Assembly: GCA_902489255.1 (NCBI GenBank)
Contig: CABTZF010000016.1
Coordinates: 1 to 41,189 of the forward strand
Direction of reading: 5' to 3'
Source: an uncultured Peptoniphilus sp.
Lineage (GTDB): Bacteria; Bacillota; Clostridia; Tissierellales; Peptoniphilaceae
Length of the DNA: 41,189 nt
Part shown: in pieces, positions 24,982-33,458 of the stretch
Numbering within the stretch: the first letter of the stretch is position 1
Layout of the letters: each line of letters begins with the position of its first letter
Position numbers and translations under genes: made by a program
The notes under the pieces: generated by a model
The model's input: the letters and a program-made list of their open reading frames with translations, nothing else
The model's database searches: none
What the model was told of the DNA's origin: nothing

Positions 24982-26107
24982 TGCTTACCTTTCTTAAATT
25001 TCTAATAAATATAACTTTTTCTTGCGGACTTGAATCTTGTAAAAAAATAGATAAAATCCCATCGCTTTTAAATTCAATTTTCTCCCAGCTTGAACTTTCG
25101 AAAGAATTTTCTTCCTTCAAAGGATCTTCATATTCAATATACTGCCCATCTTCTGTAATTATTCCCAGCTTCAACTCAGAATCTACAGGCTTTAAAATTT
25201 CAAATGAAATGTTGCTTTCTTTTTGACCCAGGTCAATTTTTAAAATTTCGTTTTCAACCGGTTCAAAATATATTGCCAAAGTATAAATATCTTTAAAATA
25301 TGTTGAGGTTGCATTGTAGCCCTCTACTTTTAAATTTTCCAAATCTATTGAAAAAGGATCAAATTTTAATTTTTCAATTTCTTCTACACTTGGAACCACA
25401 AGTTTTTCCACATTATTTTCAATGGTACTTTTAGCTTTTGCCTTATCATTAAGAATTTTTTCTGTTTTAAAGGTTTGAGGCTTTGCAGACTGATTGTTTT
25501 TTGTTATGTCCTTTTTTACCTGGGGATTTTTATTATCTTTAGACTTCTTTGTAGAGTCGTCAATTCTTTCAACTTGACTCTTAATTTCAGCTGTGTCCGG
25601 AAGGCTTTCTTTGTTATCGTCTTTAAAATACTCATCTCTAATATCCTTGTACAAAATTATTTTACTTGCTTTTTCCGCCCTTAAAGCCAGGTTAAATTGT
25701 TCTTTATTTTCTCTATGTAAATCAATTCTACTAAACCCATAATAATTGCAGAGCTTTCCCATATTACTAAATTCATCCAGCTTAACTTTTTTATTTACGT
25801 CCAAGCTCTCAATCTCATGATTGGTAGATTTCCTTATATTATCCGCACTTAAATTATTTGAGTTGATAAAATTTTTTAAAGAATCTTCTCCAAAGTCTTT
25901 TAATCCTATATAGGGTTTTTTGTCAACAGTTATTTTATCATTCTGTTCTAGACTTTTTAAATTTTCAAAACTCACCTTTTTTGGTCTTATAAGAAAATAA
26001 TAAAAGATAAATTGTGTAATTAAAAGTAAAAAAACCGTCAATAAAATCTTTTCTCTTTCTGATAATTTTCTTAGCTTAAATTTATTTTTTAAATCCTGAA
26101 ATTCCAT
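24971..26107 (-). CDS. PilO/PilN-like single-pass membrane protein of a pilus locus
   Basis: The 378-residue protein has a charged N terminus, one membrane helix (about 23-43, LTVFLLLITQFIFYYFLI), and a long extracellular part with a Lys/Asn-rich linker (about 155-230). This resembles GspM/PilO topology, but the homology is not certain. The start has a GAGGA site. It is the first of five pilin-like genes and follows the SGNH hydrolase by 2 bases. Confidence 0.5.
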   Translation of the reverse strand: MEFQDLKNKFKLRKLSEREKILLTVFLLLITQFIFYYFLIRPKKVSFENLKSLEQNDKITVDKKPYIGLKDFGEDSLKNFINSNNLSADNIRKSTNHEIESLDVNKKVKLDEFSNMGKLCNYYGFSRIDLHRENKEQFNLALRAEKASKIILYKDIRDEYFKDDNKESLPDTAEIKSQVERIDDSTKKSKDNKNPQVKKDITKNNQSAKPQTFKTEKILNDKAKAKSTIENNVEKLVVPSVEEIEKLKFDPFSIDLENLKVEGYNATSTYFKDIYTLAIYFEPVENEILKIDLGQKESNISFEILKPVDSELKLGIITEDGQYIEYEDPLKEENSFESSSWEKIEFKSDGILSIFLQDSSPQEKVIFIRNLRKVSNEI

Positions 26108-26109
26108 GT

Positions 26110-26667
26110 CTAATCCTCTTCTAAAAGTTTCGTCCTTATATATTTTCCTATTGCCTTACTTAGCTGTAAGTTCGGATGAATACCCTCAATTAAATTGTCA
26201 AAAATATTAATCTCATCTATTTTCATCAAATCTATGCATTGAATATCTTTTTCTTCAGCTAGGCTCCCCAAAAATTTCCTATATAAAATTAATCTATCTT
26301 TAATCATTTGAAAATCTTTTTTAGAACACCAATTATTTTTATAAGCTTCTTCTGTTATTATTATAGGTTGTAAAAAAATAATTTTCTTTACCTTGGATTC
26401 TCTTATAATATCAATAAGTTCTTTTATGGATTTTTCAACTTGATCATTATCATATCCCAGCAAAAAATCATTTATACCAATATGAATTATCACATGGGTA
26501 AAATCCTCTAAATTTCCCCTGTAATATTTTAAAAGATTTGCTGATAAACCATCCATTCCCCTATTTGTAATATCAAAGCCTTTTTGTAAATAGTAAACAA
26601 ATGATTTACCTTGTAACTTATAGCCTTCTACGATTGAATCTCCTAAGGCTAAATATTTATTTTTCAT
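26110..26667 (-). CDS. SGNH/GDSL-family hydrolase with altered catalytic dyad
   Basis: The 185-residue protein has block I ALGDSIVEGY (about 7-16), block II NRGMDG, block III IGINDFLLG and block V EGIHPN (about 164-169). In the family, the Asp three residues before the catalytic His completes the triad; here it is Glu (GAG codon). No signal peptide is visible, so it probably acts inside the cell. The ATG overlaps the stop of the MinD-like gene. Typical substrates are esters of lipids or acylated sugars. Confidence 0.78.
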   Translation of the reverse strand: MKNKYLALGDSIVEGYKLQGKSFVYYLQKGFDITNRGMDGLSANLLKYYRGNLEDFTHVIIHIGINDFLLGYDNDQVEKSIKELIDIIRESKVKKIIFLQPIIITEEAYKNNWCSKKDFQMIKDRLILYRKFLGSLAEEKDIQCIDLMKIDEINIFDNLIEGIHPNLQLSKAIGKYIRTKLLEED

Positions 26668-27362
26668 ATTTTAAAAATCCTTTTTAATATTGATTTAGTG
26701 GTGTTACTTGAAAGTTCTTGCTTCCCTTCCCCTGATTCAAGTAAGCTGGCAAGTTTTTCCATAAAATCGGTAAAATTTTTATTCTTTAAATGATTATCGT
26801 AAATTTGTGGCATACTAAAAAATTCAACTTTAGGTCTTTGTAAAAATTTATATTTTTCATTGTTAAAATCTATATTTTTATTAGTTGTCTGAAAAATTAT
26901 ATAAGTTGCTATTAATCTTTTTATTTTTTGGCAGCTATACAAAATTTTTTCTGTATTTCTCAAAGAAAGATCATCTGTTTGGGTAAGTATTATTAACTTA
27001 TTTATAAATTTTAAATAGTTTTTTATTCCCTCCATTAATAGGGGTATTGAAATGATTACATTATCATAACTAAGACTCTTAATTTTTTCTTCCAAAGATT
27101 TAAAATCAAAATCCTGAAAGTCTTTAGAGTAAGATGCCGGTAAAAAATCAAAATCATCACCTTTACAAATAGCTTCTTCCCCCATTTTATTAAAATCAAA
27201 GATGTCATAAATTGCTTCTGTCTTACCCGTCATGATATCCAATGGCCTAAAGCCGTTATAGGAATCAATCAAAAGACTATTTTGCAATTTTTTACTTAAT
27301 AATATAGATGCGGATAAATAATCCTTTGATATGTCAGTAGACATGATCCCATAAATATTCAT
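26664..27362 (-). CDS. MinD/ParA-like protein lacking the P-loop
   Basis: The 232-residue protein aligns with MinD over most of its length: LLIDSYNGFRPLDIMTG (about 30-46) resembles the switch I segment, FDFLPASYSKD (about 71-81) resembles LLPASQTRD, VIISIPLLMEGIKNY (about 102-116) resembles VIIDSPAGIE, and LIILTQTDDLSLRNTEKIL resembles the VVTTPE-AVRDADR segment. The Walker A (KGGVGKT) is replaced by MSTDISKDYLSAS and the Walker B Asp is Ser (about 105), so ATP hydrolysis is unlikely. It sits directly after radC, where minD is often found in Firmicutes. The start is a TAATG overlap with radC and no upstream start could restore the P-loop. Confidence 0.65.
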   Translation of the reverse strand: MNIYGIMSTDISKDYLSASILLSKKLQNSLLIDSYNGFRPLDIMTGKTEAIYDIFDFNKMGEEAICKGDDFDFLPASYSKDFQDFDFKSLEEKIKSLSYDNVIISIPLLMEGIKNYLKFINKLIILTQTDDLSLRNTEKILYSCQKIKRLIATYIIFQTTNKNIDFNNEKYKFLQRPKVEFFSMPQIYDNHLKNKNFTDFMEKLASLLESGEGKQELSSNTTKSILKRIFKI

Positions 27363-28072
27363 TAAATTAAACCTTCCTTTAAAAAGCTGAAATAAATATT
27401 GTCCCCTATTATTATGTGGTCACAGATATCTATATCTATAATTTTTGCAGCTTTTATCAATTTATTTGTCAGTTCTTTATCTTCCACGGACGGATTAGGA
27501 TCTCCGGTTGGATGATTATGGAAAAGTATAATACTGTGAGCTCCGTCAACAATAGCTTGTCTAAAAATTTCCCTGGGATGGACCACTGTCATATTAATTA
27601 TTCCATGAGATATTTCTCTTATGTACTTTACTTCTTTTTTCGTATTTAGAATCATAATTTTAAACACTTCAGTTTCTAAATCTCTCATGGAGCTCATTAC
27701 ATATTGAGCTGCATCGTCAGGACTTGTGATTCTTCTTTTATCATAAATAGAAACTGCATTTATCCTTTCAGCTAAAGTTAAAGTTGCCATTATCATGGCT
27801 GCCTTGGCCTGACCGACTCCCTTAATTGATGTTAATTTATCCATTGTTGCTGTCCTAAGACCTGAAAGCAAATCTGGATTATTATCTAGTTTTAAATCAC
27901 GAAGGATTTTTTCACAAAGCTCAACTGATGTTAAATTCTTTGACCCGGTTCTTATTATTAAGGCTAAAAGTTCAGCATTTGTTAAAACATCAGGCCCCAG
28001 AGTTAATAGTTTTTCTTGAGGCCTTTCTTCTTCTGTCATCTCTTTAATAGTATATTTAATTTTTTCCATCAA
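27362..28072 (-). CDS. radC: RadC-family JAB/MPN protein
   Basis: The 236-residue protein has the N-terminal helix-hairpin-helix part (LTSIKGVGQAKAA, about 75-87) and the C-terminal JAMM motif ILFHNHPTGDPNPSVED (about 178-194), with all metal ligands present. The role in DNA repair is unproven for the family. The start overlaps the maf stop by 4 bases. Confidence 0.92.
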   Translation of the reverse strand: MMEKIKYTIKEMTEEERPQEKLLTLGPDVLTNAELLALIIRTGSKNLTSVELCEKILRDLKLDNNPDLLSGLRTATMDKLTSIKGVGQAKAAMIMATLTLAERINAVSIYDKRRITSPDDAAQYVMSSMRDLETEVFKIMILNTKKEVKYIREISHGIINMTVVHPREIFRQAIVDGAHSIILFHNHPTGDPNPSVEDKELTNKLIKAAKIIDIDICDHIIIGDNIYFSFLKEGLI

Positions 28073-28656
28073 TCTACATTACTCCATAATAAATTAACAT
28101 TCAAGTGTTTATACATAAGGTCATTTATTTTCTGTATGGGTAAGCCTATAACATTGTTATAGTCCCCTTCTATTTTTGATATTAAAAGTCCGCCTTTCCC
28201 ACCAATAGTATAGGCTCCTGCCTTTCCAATATATTCTTTTGAATCTAAATAGGCTTTAAGCTCTTCTTCTGTAAATTTTTTAAAAGTTACTATGCTTTTT
28301 TCGTAGGATGAATATTTGAAATTATCAGCTAAGGATATTATTGTAAATCCCGTATAAATCTCATGGCTCATACCTCTTAATTTCATAAGCATTTTATAAG
28401 CATCGTCATAATCTATAGGTTTCCCTAAATTTTCGCCATCAATTGTGACCATTGTGTCAGCTGAAATAATTATGGCCTCAGGATTATTTTTTGCTACCTT
28501 ATATCCTTTTTCAAAAGACAGGGCTGTTGTTAAAATCTTAATATCTCTAAGATCTTTATTTTCTTCAACATTGGAAACTATAGTCTTAAATTTTGTATAT
28601 CTTCCTAAAACTTCTTTTCTCCCAAGGGAAGCGGAAGCTAAAATAATTTCTCTCAT
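28069..28656 (-). CDS. maf: Maf-like nucleotide pyrophosphatase
   Basis: Maf proteins hydrolyse non-canonical nucleotides such as dTTP/UTP and m7GTP to monophosphates. The 195-residue protein has the N-terminal LASASLGRKEVL (usually SPRRxEIL, here SLGR), SADTMVTIDG with the catalytic Asp, GKP and the C-terminal IEGDYNNVIGLPI. It starts at the stop of the Gx protein. The changed SPRR motif is unusual. Confidence 0.88.
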   Translation of the reverse strand: MREIILASASLGRKEVLGRYTKFKTIVSNVEENKDLRDIKILTTALSFEKGYKVAKNNPEAIIISADTMVTIDGENLGKPIDYDDAYKMLMKLRGMSHEIYTGFTIISLADNFKYSSYEKSIVTFKKFTEEELKAYLDSKEYIGKAGAYTIGGKGGLLISKIEGDYNNVIGLPIQKINDLMYKHLNVNLLWSNVD

Positions 28657-29165
28657 TATTCCACCTTAAACTGAATTTTTTTCAAATGTTTTTCCATAAC
28701 TATTGCTGTTAATCCTACAAAATATCCTGTAAAAATTCCAAGTATTTCCAATAGGGGTAAATATATAAAAAGGGTAACTGACTTTAACATAAGACAAGCT
28801 ACAATGATTTGTCCAAAATTATGAAAAAAAGACCCAATTTCACTTATTCCTATAAGGGATAAATATTTGGATAAATATTTATGAGCGCCTATCATTGCAC
28901 TTGATGATAAAAGAGCTCCTCCCAAAGAATAAAAAAATGCCGAAACTTGTCCTGTTACAAGAACCAGTATAAGAGTTTTTAGAATTGCAACTATAAATCC
29001 TTCTTTATATCCTATAGAAACTATTGTTACTAAAACCACAACGTTTGATAAACCGAGTCTTGCACCCGGCATTGCAAAAGGAAGCGGAATTTGAGCTTCA
29101 AATAAACCTAAAATTATTCCCATACTGGATAAGAGTGACAAAAAAATTAATTTTCTATTTGTCAT
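28656..29165 (-). CDS. Gx-type (HepT/EetB-like) membrane protein
   Basis: The 169-residue protein has five or so hydrophobic helices and the conserved PLPFAMPGARLGLSNVVVL segment (about 27-45) typical of Gx transporter or 'heptaprenyl diphosphate synthase component I' proteins. Related proteins sit beside NusG-domain-II proteins in flavin-based extracellular electron transfer loci (EetB). It overlaps the NusG-II gene by 4 bases. No ApbE or Ndh2 is seen here. Confidence 0.75.
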   Translation of the reverse strand: MTNRKLIFLSLLSSMGIILGLFEAQIPLPFAMPGARLGLSNVVVLVTIVSIGYKEGFIVAILKTLILVLVTGQVSAFFYSLGGALLSSSAMIGAHKYLSKYLSLIGISEIGSFFHNFGQIIVACLMLKSVTLFIYLPLLEILGIFTGYFVGLTAIVMEKHLKKIQFKVE

Positions 29166-29542
29166 TTTAAAATCACATCCAATCCGGGGTTCTCATCAGA
29201 AATAATTTTTATAATAAGCCTGTTGGGCAGACAAATAATTGAATCTCCAACTATTGATATTTCGCCCTTTTTTATGCAGATTTTATCTTTACAATCCGAT
29301 TCATCCATAAAAACTTTACCATTTTTTATTACAACTGTGTTATGACCAAATTTACTGTCAATATGTATTTTTTTATCTATATTTTTTGTTAAGGGAAATT
29401 CTTTATAAACATTCCCATTAATAGTTATAAGAACTTTTTTATTGTCATTCTTACCTTCATGCATTGTTTTACCGGTAAAAAAACTAATCGAAACTGAAAT
29501 AAGTAAGATTACCAATATTACAAAAAAATCCGCCTTCTTCAT
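29162..29542 (-). CDS. NusG domain II-containing membrane-anchored protein
   Basis: The 126-residue protein has one N-terminal membrane helix (about 5-24) and an extracellular NusG-II-type domain, with the SDCKDKICIKKGEIS segment (usually DCPDKICVKQGxIS) and SIICLPNRLIIKI. The two Cys of the first segment are part of the conserved pattern. It is the first gene of the long operon and is coupled to the Gx protein. Confidence 0.82.
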   Translation of the reverse strand: MKKADFFVILVILLISVSISFFTGKTMHEGKNDNKKVLITINGNVYKEFPLTKNIDKKIHIDSKFGHNTVVIKNGKVFMDESDCKDKICIKKGEISIVGDSIICLPNRLIIKIISDENPGLDVILK

Positions 29543-29557
29543 ATATACCTCTTAAAC

Positions 29558-29566
29558 ATTATAGCA
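29558..29566 (-). promoter_or_regulatory. Extended -10 promoter of the NusG-II/maf/radC/pilin operon
   Basis: On the minus strand TGC-TATAAT (TATAAT at 29558-29563) lies about 15 bases before the start. A weak TTCTTG is 17 bases upstream. Confidence 0.55.
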
Positions 29567-29594
29567 TAGAATGAATCCGGCAAGAATTATTTAA

Positions 29595-29626
29595 ACAAAA
29601 AAATAGAGACCTTTTAAATCTCTATT
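29595..29626 (-). terminator. Terminator of rpsT
   Basis: On the minus strand AATAGAGA pairs with TCTCTATT around a 9-base loop and is followed by TTTTTT. The stem begins inside the rpsT stop codon, so rpsT is a single-gene unit. Confidence 0.8.
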
Positions 29627-29894
29627 ATCCTACTAATTTATTATTAAGTTTCTTTGTAAGTCTTGAAATCTTTCTTGATGCCTGTTTCTTATGAATTACA
29701 TTTTTAGTTGCAGCTTTTTTTAACTTTTTATCAACGGTCTTTAAAAGTTCTTTAGCTTCATCTAAGTTGCCCAAGTCGAGTGCTTCATTAAATTTTCTGA
29801 TAGCGGTTTTTACTTGAGTGCTTCTGTATTTATTTTGTAATTCATTTCTTTTAGCAACTTGAATCCTTTTAATTGCAGATTTAATATTAGCCAT
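29625..29894 (-). CDS. rpsT: Small ribosomal subunit protein bS20
   Basis: The protein (89 residues) starts MANIKSAIKRIQVAKRNE and is a fully alpha-helical, Lys-rich S20. The start at 29894 has GGGAGGTG just before it; an upstream in-frame ATG lies within the leader. It stands alone with its own promoter and terminator. Confidence 0.97.
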   Translation of the reverse strand: MANIKSAIKRIQVAKRNELQNKYRSTQVKTAIRKFNEALDLGNLDEAKELLKTVDKKLKKAATKNVIHKKQASRKISRLTKKLNNKLVG

Positions 29895-29931
29895 TTCTAC
29901 ACCTCCCATGGATTTCTTAAACACTTATAAG

Positions 29932-29960
29932 ATTTTAACAGATTTTACCGTGTATTGCAA
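29932..29960 (-). promoter_or_regulatory. Sigma-A promoter of rpsT
   Basis: On the minus strand TTGCAA (29955-29960) and TAAAAT (29932-29937) are 17 bases apart. The remaining gap up to holA (to 30162) is AT-rich with no other feature. Confidence 0.7.
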
Positions 29961-30162
29961 GAAATTTTACAAATTATATTTTAATCATTCTATATAAATA
30001 AAAATTTTTATTCTTAGTTTATGACGATATTAATATCAATAAATAAATTCTTCAAATTTTCTTGATGATTCTACCATTTTTTAAGTTTTATAAACTATTT
30101 TCAGCAGATTTATCCATAAAAATTATTTATTATTAAATTTAAAAAACTTATTAATGAATTTA

Positions 30163-31173
30163 TTATATTTTTGTATATTTTACAATTAAATTCTCCAGTT
30201 CAAGAAGTCCATCTATATTTGAAGTTTTCAAAATTTTGTCAGTTTTCAATAATTCTTCATAAAAATCTTTAAGAGATTCAATTTTAAAATTTTTCTCATA
30301 AGCTTTAATTTTTGAAAATTCAAAATTTTTTATTGATAATTTATTCATAATATCATTATCGCTGGCATTTTTATTCTTTAAAACCTTAAAAGCAATTAAC
30401 ATTCTCACTTGCCTTATAATCATTACAAAAATTCTTTGCATGGGTTCATTGTCTTTATATAAATTATTCAGTTCAACTAGAGCTTCTTCAGTATTTTTCA
30501 TATATAATGAATCGAGCAGTTTAAAAATATTTGCTTCAACTGTTCTATTCACCAATAAATCTATATCTTCATTTTGTATATATTCTCCTTTAGACAATCC
30601 AATAATCTTATCCATTTCATTTTTCAAGTCAAAAAGTGTTAAATTAGAATTTTTTTGGCAATATGTTGTTAAGGACAAAAAATATGAAACTTGTGCCGGC
30701 CTTATTTTTTTATTTTTTCTTAGAAAATATGAATTTACAAACCTAGTTGTTTCAACCATTGATAGCTTTGAAAATTCTATGTTTGTACCTTTTTTATTGA
30801 AATATTTATAAAATTTGCCTAGCTTCCCAATAGGATCTCTTTCAAGAAATAGGAGAATAATAAATGTTGGCAGATGGTTTAAAAATTTATAAAACTCATT
30901 ATTTAATTCATTAGTATTTAAAAAATTGAGAGTATCTTTTAAAATGACAATTTTTTTCTTGTCCAATAAAGGATAGGTTTCTGTTGCCGAAATCAGGTCT
31001 GAAATCCTGCAATCATCTCCTTTTAAATAGGTTAAATTAAAAGATCTTACAGATTCTTTTGTGAATTTTTTTATTAAGTAATCACAGGTATTATTCATAA
31101 GCAATTTTTCATTGCCATAAAATAAATAAGCACCCGACAAGTCATCTTTCTTGTAAATCTCTTTGTAGTTCAT
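30163..31173 (-). CDS. holA: DNA polymerase III delta subunit
   Basis: HolA opens the sliding clamp. The 336-residue length is normal. Visible parts are AYLFYGNEKLLMNNT (about 15-29, degenerate P-loop region), LKGDD, ETYPLLDKKKIVIL (about 66-79, family PFxxxRRLVVV) and a C-terminal helical domain. The start lies 32 bases inside comEC. In Firmicutes holA-comEC is a conserved pair, and rpsT usually follows. Confidence 0.93.
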   Translation of the reverse strand: MNYKEIYKKDDLSGAYLFYGNEKLLMNNTCDYLIKKFTKESVRSFNLTYLKGDDCRISDLISATETYPLLDKKKIVILKDTLNFLNTNELNNEFYKFLNHLPTFIILLFLERDPIGKLGKFYKYFNKKGTNIEFSKLSMVETTRFVNSYFLRKNKKIRPAQVSYFLSLTTYCQKNSNLTLFDLKNEMDKIIGLSKGEYIQNEDIDLLVNRTVEANIFKLLDSLYMKNTEEALVELNNLYKDNEPMQRIFVMIIRQVRMLIAFKVLKNKNASDNDIMNKLSIKNFEFSKIKAYEKNFKIESLKDFYEELLKTDKILKTSNIDGLLELENLIVKYTKI

Positions 31174-33352
31174 AATTTTTTAAAAGCACTCCTAATAATA
31201 AGGCAAAGATAATATTATAGATTATTGCCTTATCAATATAAACTTTAGCATAATTTTCCACTCTTAAAAAGTTTTTATTTATAGTTATGTCCACTTCTTT
31301 ATTTTGAGTATTAAAAATTTTTACATTTTTTTGTACTAATCTCTCAATTGTTTCCCCATGAGGATGACCGTAGCTGTTATTAATTCCGCAAGATATTATT
31401 GCAATTTGTGGTCCAGTCTTATTTAAAAATTCCAAGCTTGTAGAGCTTTTAGAACCATGGTGGGCAACCTTTAAAATATCAATATTTTCATCTATATTTT
31501 TTTCTTCCTCTGAAGATATATCTCCCGTATAAAGAATTTTTTTATTCCTGTATTTAAGCAAAAAAACCAAGGACTTATCATTAGCATTTTCAGCATTTTT
31601 ATTAGCTCCAAGAACCTTAAAGGTTAAATCTTTGTATTTCAAATGGTCTCCCTTTTTCAATAAAATCACCCTGTGAATCTTATCCTCATAAGAAGAGTAA
31701 ATTTTCTTTACCCTAAACTTTTCCAAAACCTTATCAAGATTTCCCGCATGGTCTTCATCAAAATGAGAAATAAAAATTCCGTCTATTTTTTTAATTCCAC
31801 GATATTTAAGTGCAGGATACAAATAATTTTCAAATATTCTATTGTCCCTTTTTGCCCCTCCAAGGTCTATCAAATAGTTATGATTTCTATAAGAAATTAG
31901 AGAAGCATCTCCCTGGTCAATATAGAAATGAGTTTCTTTAAAACTGTTAAATTCGTGACAATAATTAATCATATTAAAAAATACTAAAACTGCTAAATAA
32001 CTTGCAAAAAATTTCCTTGCCGCCCAATAAATTCTGTAATTTGTCCTATAAGTTATTATAAAATATAAAATTAAATAATATAAGAACATTGCTATAGCGT
32101 TCATTCCAAATATTTCTAAATTAAAACTCGGCAGAGCATAAAAAAGATACTCCAAACCCCAAATTGCCTTAAAAAGCAAGCTGATAATAAAAGCAAGGGG
32201 ACTTATGCCAAGGGCTAGTAGATATCCTAAAATAATAATAATAGAATAAATTGGTACAATTATTAAATTTGCAAGAAAAACCAAGCTGTTCACTCCGGAA
32301 AAGTAATAATTGATTATTGGGAAAATTACTATCAATACAGAACTTGTAAGAGCAAGAGATTTATTAATTGTATTTTCTTTTGAAAAATAAATAATAAGTT
32401 TTGGATAAATATAAAAAATTCCAAGAACTGCTCCGTAAGATAATAAAAAAGATATAGAAAATAAAGCATAGGGATTAACAATAAGCATAAGTAAGGCAGT
32501 TAGCTGCAAAATTTCCCTGCTCTCTATATTTAACCTAAGATAAAATTTAATTCTATAAAAAAACAAAAAGCAAAAAGCCCTAACCGCTCCAATTGGAAAT
32601 CCAAGAGCAATAATATAGGCACCTATAAGTACAAGGGATAAAAAGTCACTTATTTTCCTGGATGAAAATAAATTTATAAAAATTTTTTCTAAAAAAATAG
32701 ATAAAATAGCTATATGAAAACCTGACAAAGCTAAAATATGACTAATTCCAAAATAAGAAAAATCTTCAAAATCTTCTTTTTCCAAAAAAGCCTTGTCTGA
32801 AAGGAGAATTGAAGATAAAATCCTCGCAGACTTATCATCTAAGTTTTTATAAATATTTACTTTGACTCGCCGGGTAAAATTTTCAATAAATTTATAAAAA
32901 ATATTGCTTTCAGCTAAAACTTCCTTATGGTAAACATTTCCAATATATGATATCCCTCTTGCCAAAAAGTTTAACCTATTGTTGAAATTCCCCCTATTCA
33001 TATCCTCTAAGGGTCTTTGGAAATCTCCATCAATTTCTAAAATCCTACCAAGTTTCTCTCTCCCGTAAAAAAGAATTTTTTTATGTCTTTTTATGTTGTT
33101 TATTTTATTCGTCTTAACTATGAACCTGTCTTCTTTTGAAAGAACAACTTTACCCTCTATCGTTCCTTTAAAATTGCTGCTATTATCAATTCTTATATTA
33201 GTTAAAAATATTGACAAGATAAATATTAAAAATATTAGTCTTGATTTTTTAGCTTTTATAAAAAAAATACCCAAACTCAATAAAAAAAATAAATAAAAAT
33301 TTTTTACATAAAGGGCAAAAATTATTCCAAGGACCATAGCCATTAAATACAT
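31142..33352 (-). CDS. comEC: ComEC/Rec2 DNA uptake channel protein
   Basis: ComEC moves single-stranded DNA across the membrane. The 736-residue protein has an N-terminal domain with two helices, then the Competence domain with GISHILALSGFHIAI (about 205-219) and PIGAVRAFCF, and a C-terminal metallo-beta-lactamase domain with ISHFDEDHAGNL (about 538-549), LYTGDISSEEE, VAHHGSKSS and the GHPHGETI site. All three key regions are intact. It comes right before holA. Confidence 0.95.
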   Translation of the reverse strand: MYLMAMVLGIIFALYVKNFYLFFLLSLGIFFIKAKKSRLIFLIFILSIFLTNIRIDNSSNFKGTIEGKVVLSKEDRFIVKTNKINNIKRHKKILFYGREKLGRILEIDGDFQRPLEDMNRGNFNNRLNFLARGISYIGNVYHKEVLAESNIFYKFIENFTRRVKVNIYKNLDDKSARILSSILLSDKAFLEKEDFEDFSYFGISHILALSGFHIAILSIFLEKIFINLFSSRKISDFLSLVLIGAYIIALGFPIGAVRAFCFLFFYRIKFYLRLNIESREILQLTALLMLIVNPYALFSISFLLSYGAVLGIFYIYPKLIIYFSKENTINKSLALTSSVLIVIFPIINYYFSGVNSLVFLANLIIVPIYSIIIILGYLLALGISPLAFIISLLFKAIWGLEYLFYALPSFNLEIFGMNAIAMFLYYLILYFIITYRTNYRIYWAARKFFASYLAVLVFFNMINYCHEFNSFKETHFYIDQGDASLISYRNHNYLIDLGGAKRDNRIFENYLYPALKYRGIKKIDGIFISHFDEDHAGNLDKVLEKFRVKKIYSSYEDKIHRVILLKKGDHLKYKDLTFKVLGANKNAENANDKSLVFLLKYRNKKILYTGDISSEEEKNIDENIDILKVAHHGSKSSTSLEFLNKTGPQIAIISCGINNSYGHPHGETIERLVQKNVKIFNTQNKEVDITINKNFLRVENYAKVYIDKAIIYNIIFALLLGVLLKNYELQRDLQER

Positions 33353-33458
33353 ATAACCACCAAAAATATTATATACTTTTCATAAATAAATTGCTATAAG
33401 ACCCTTTAGCAAATATCCATATTCTCATTAATATGATAAAATAATATTGGAGGTAATT

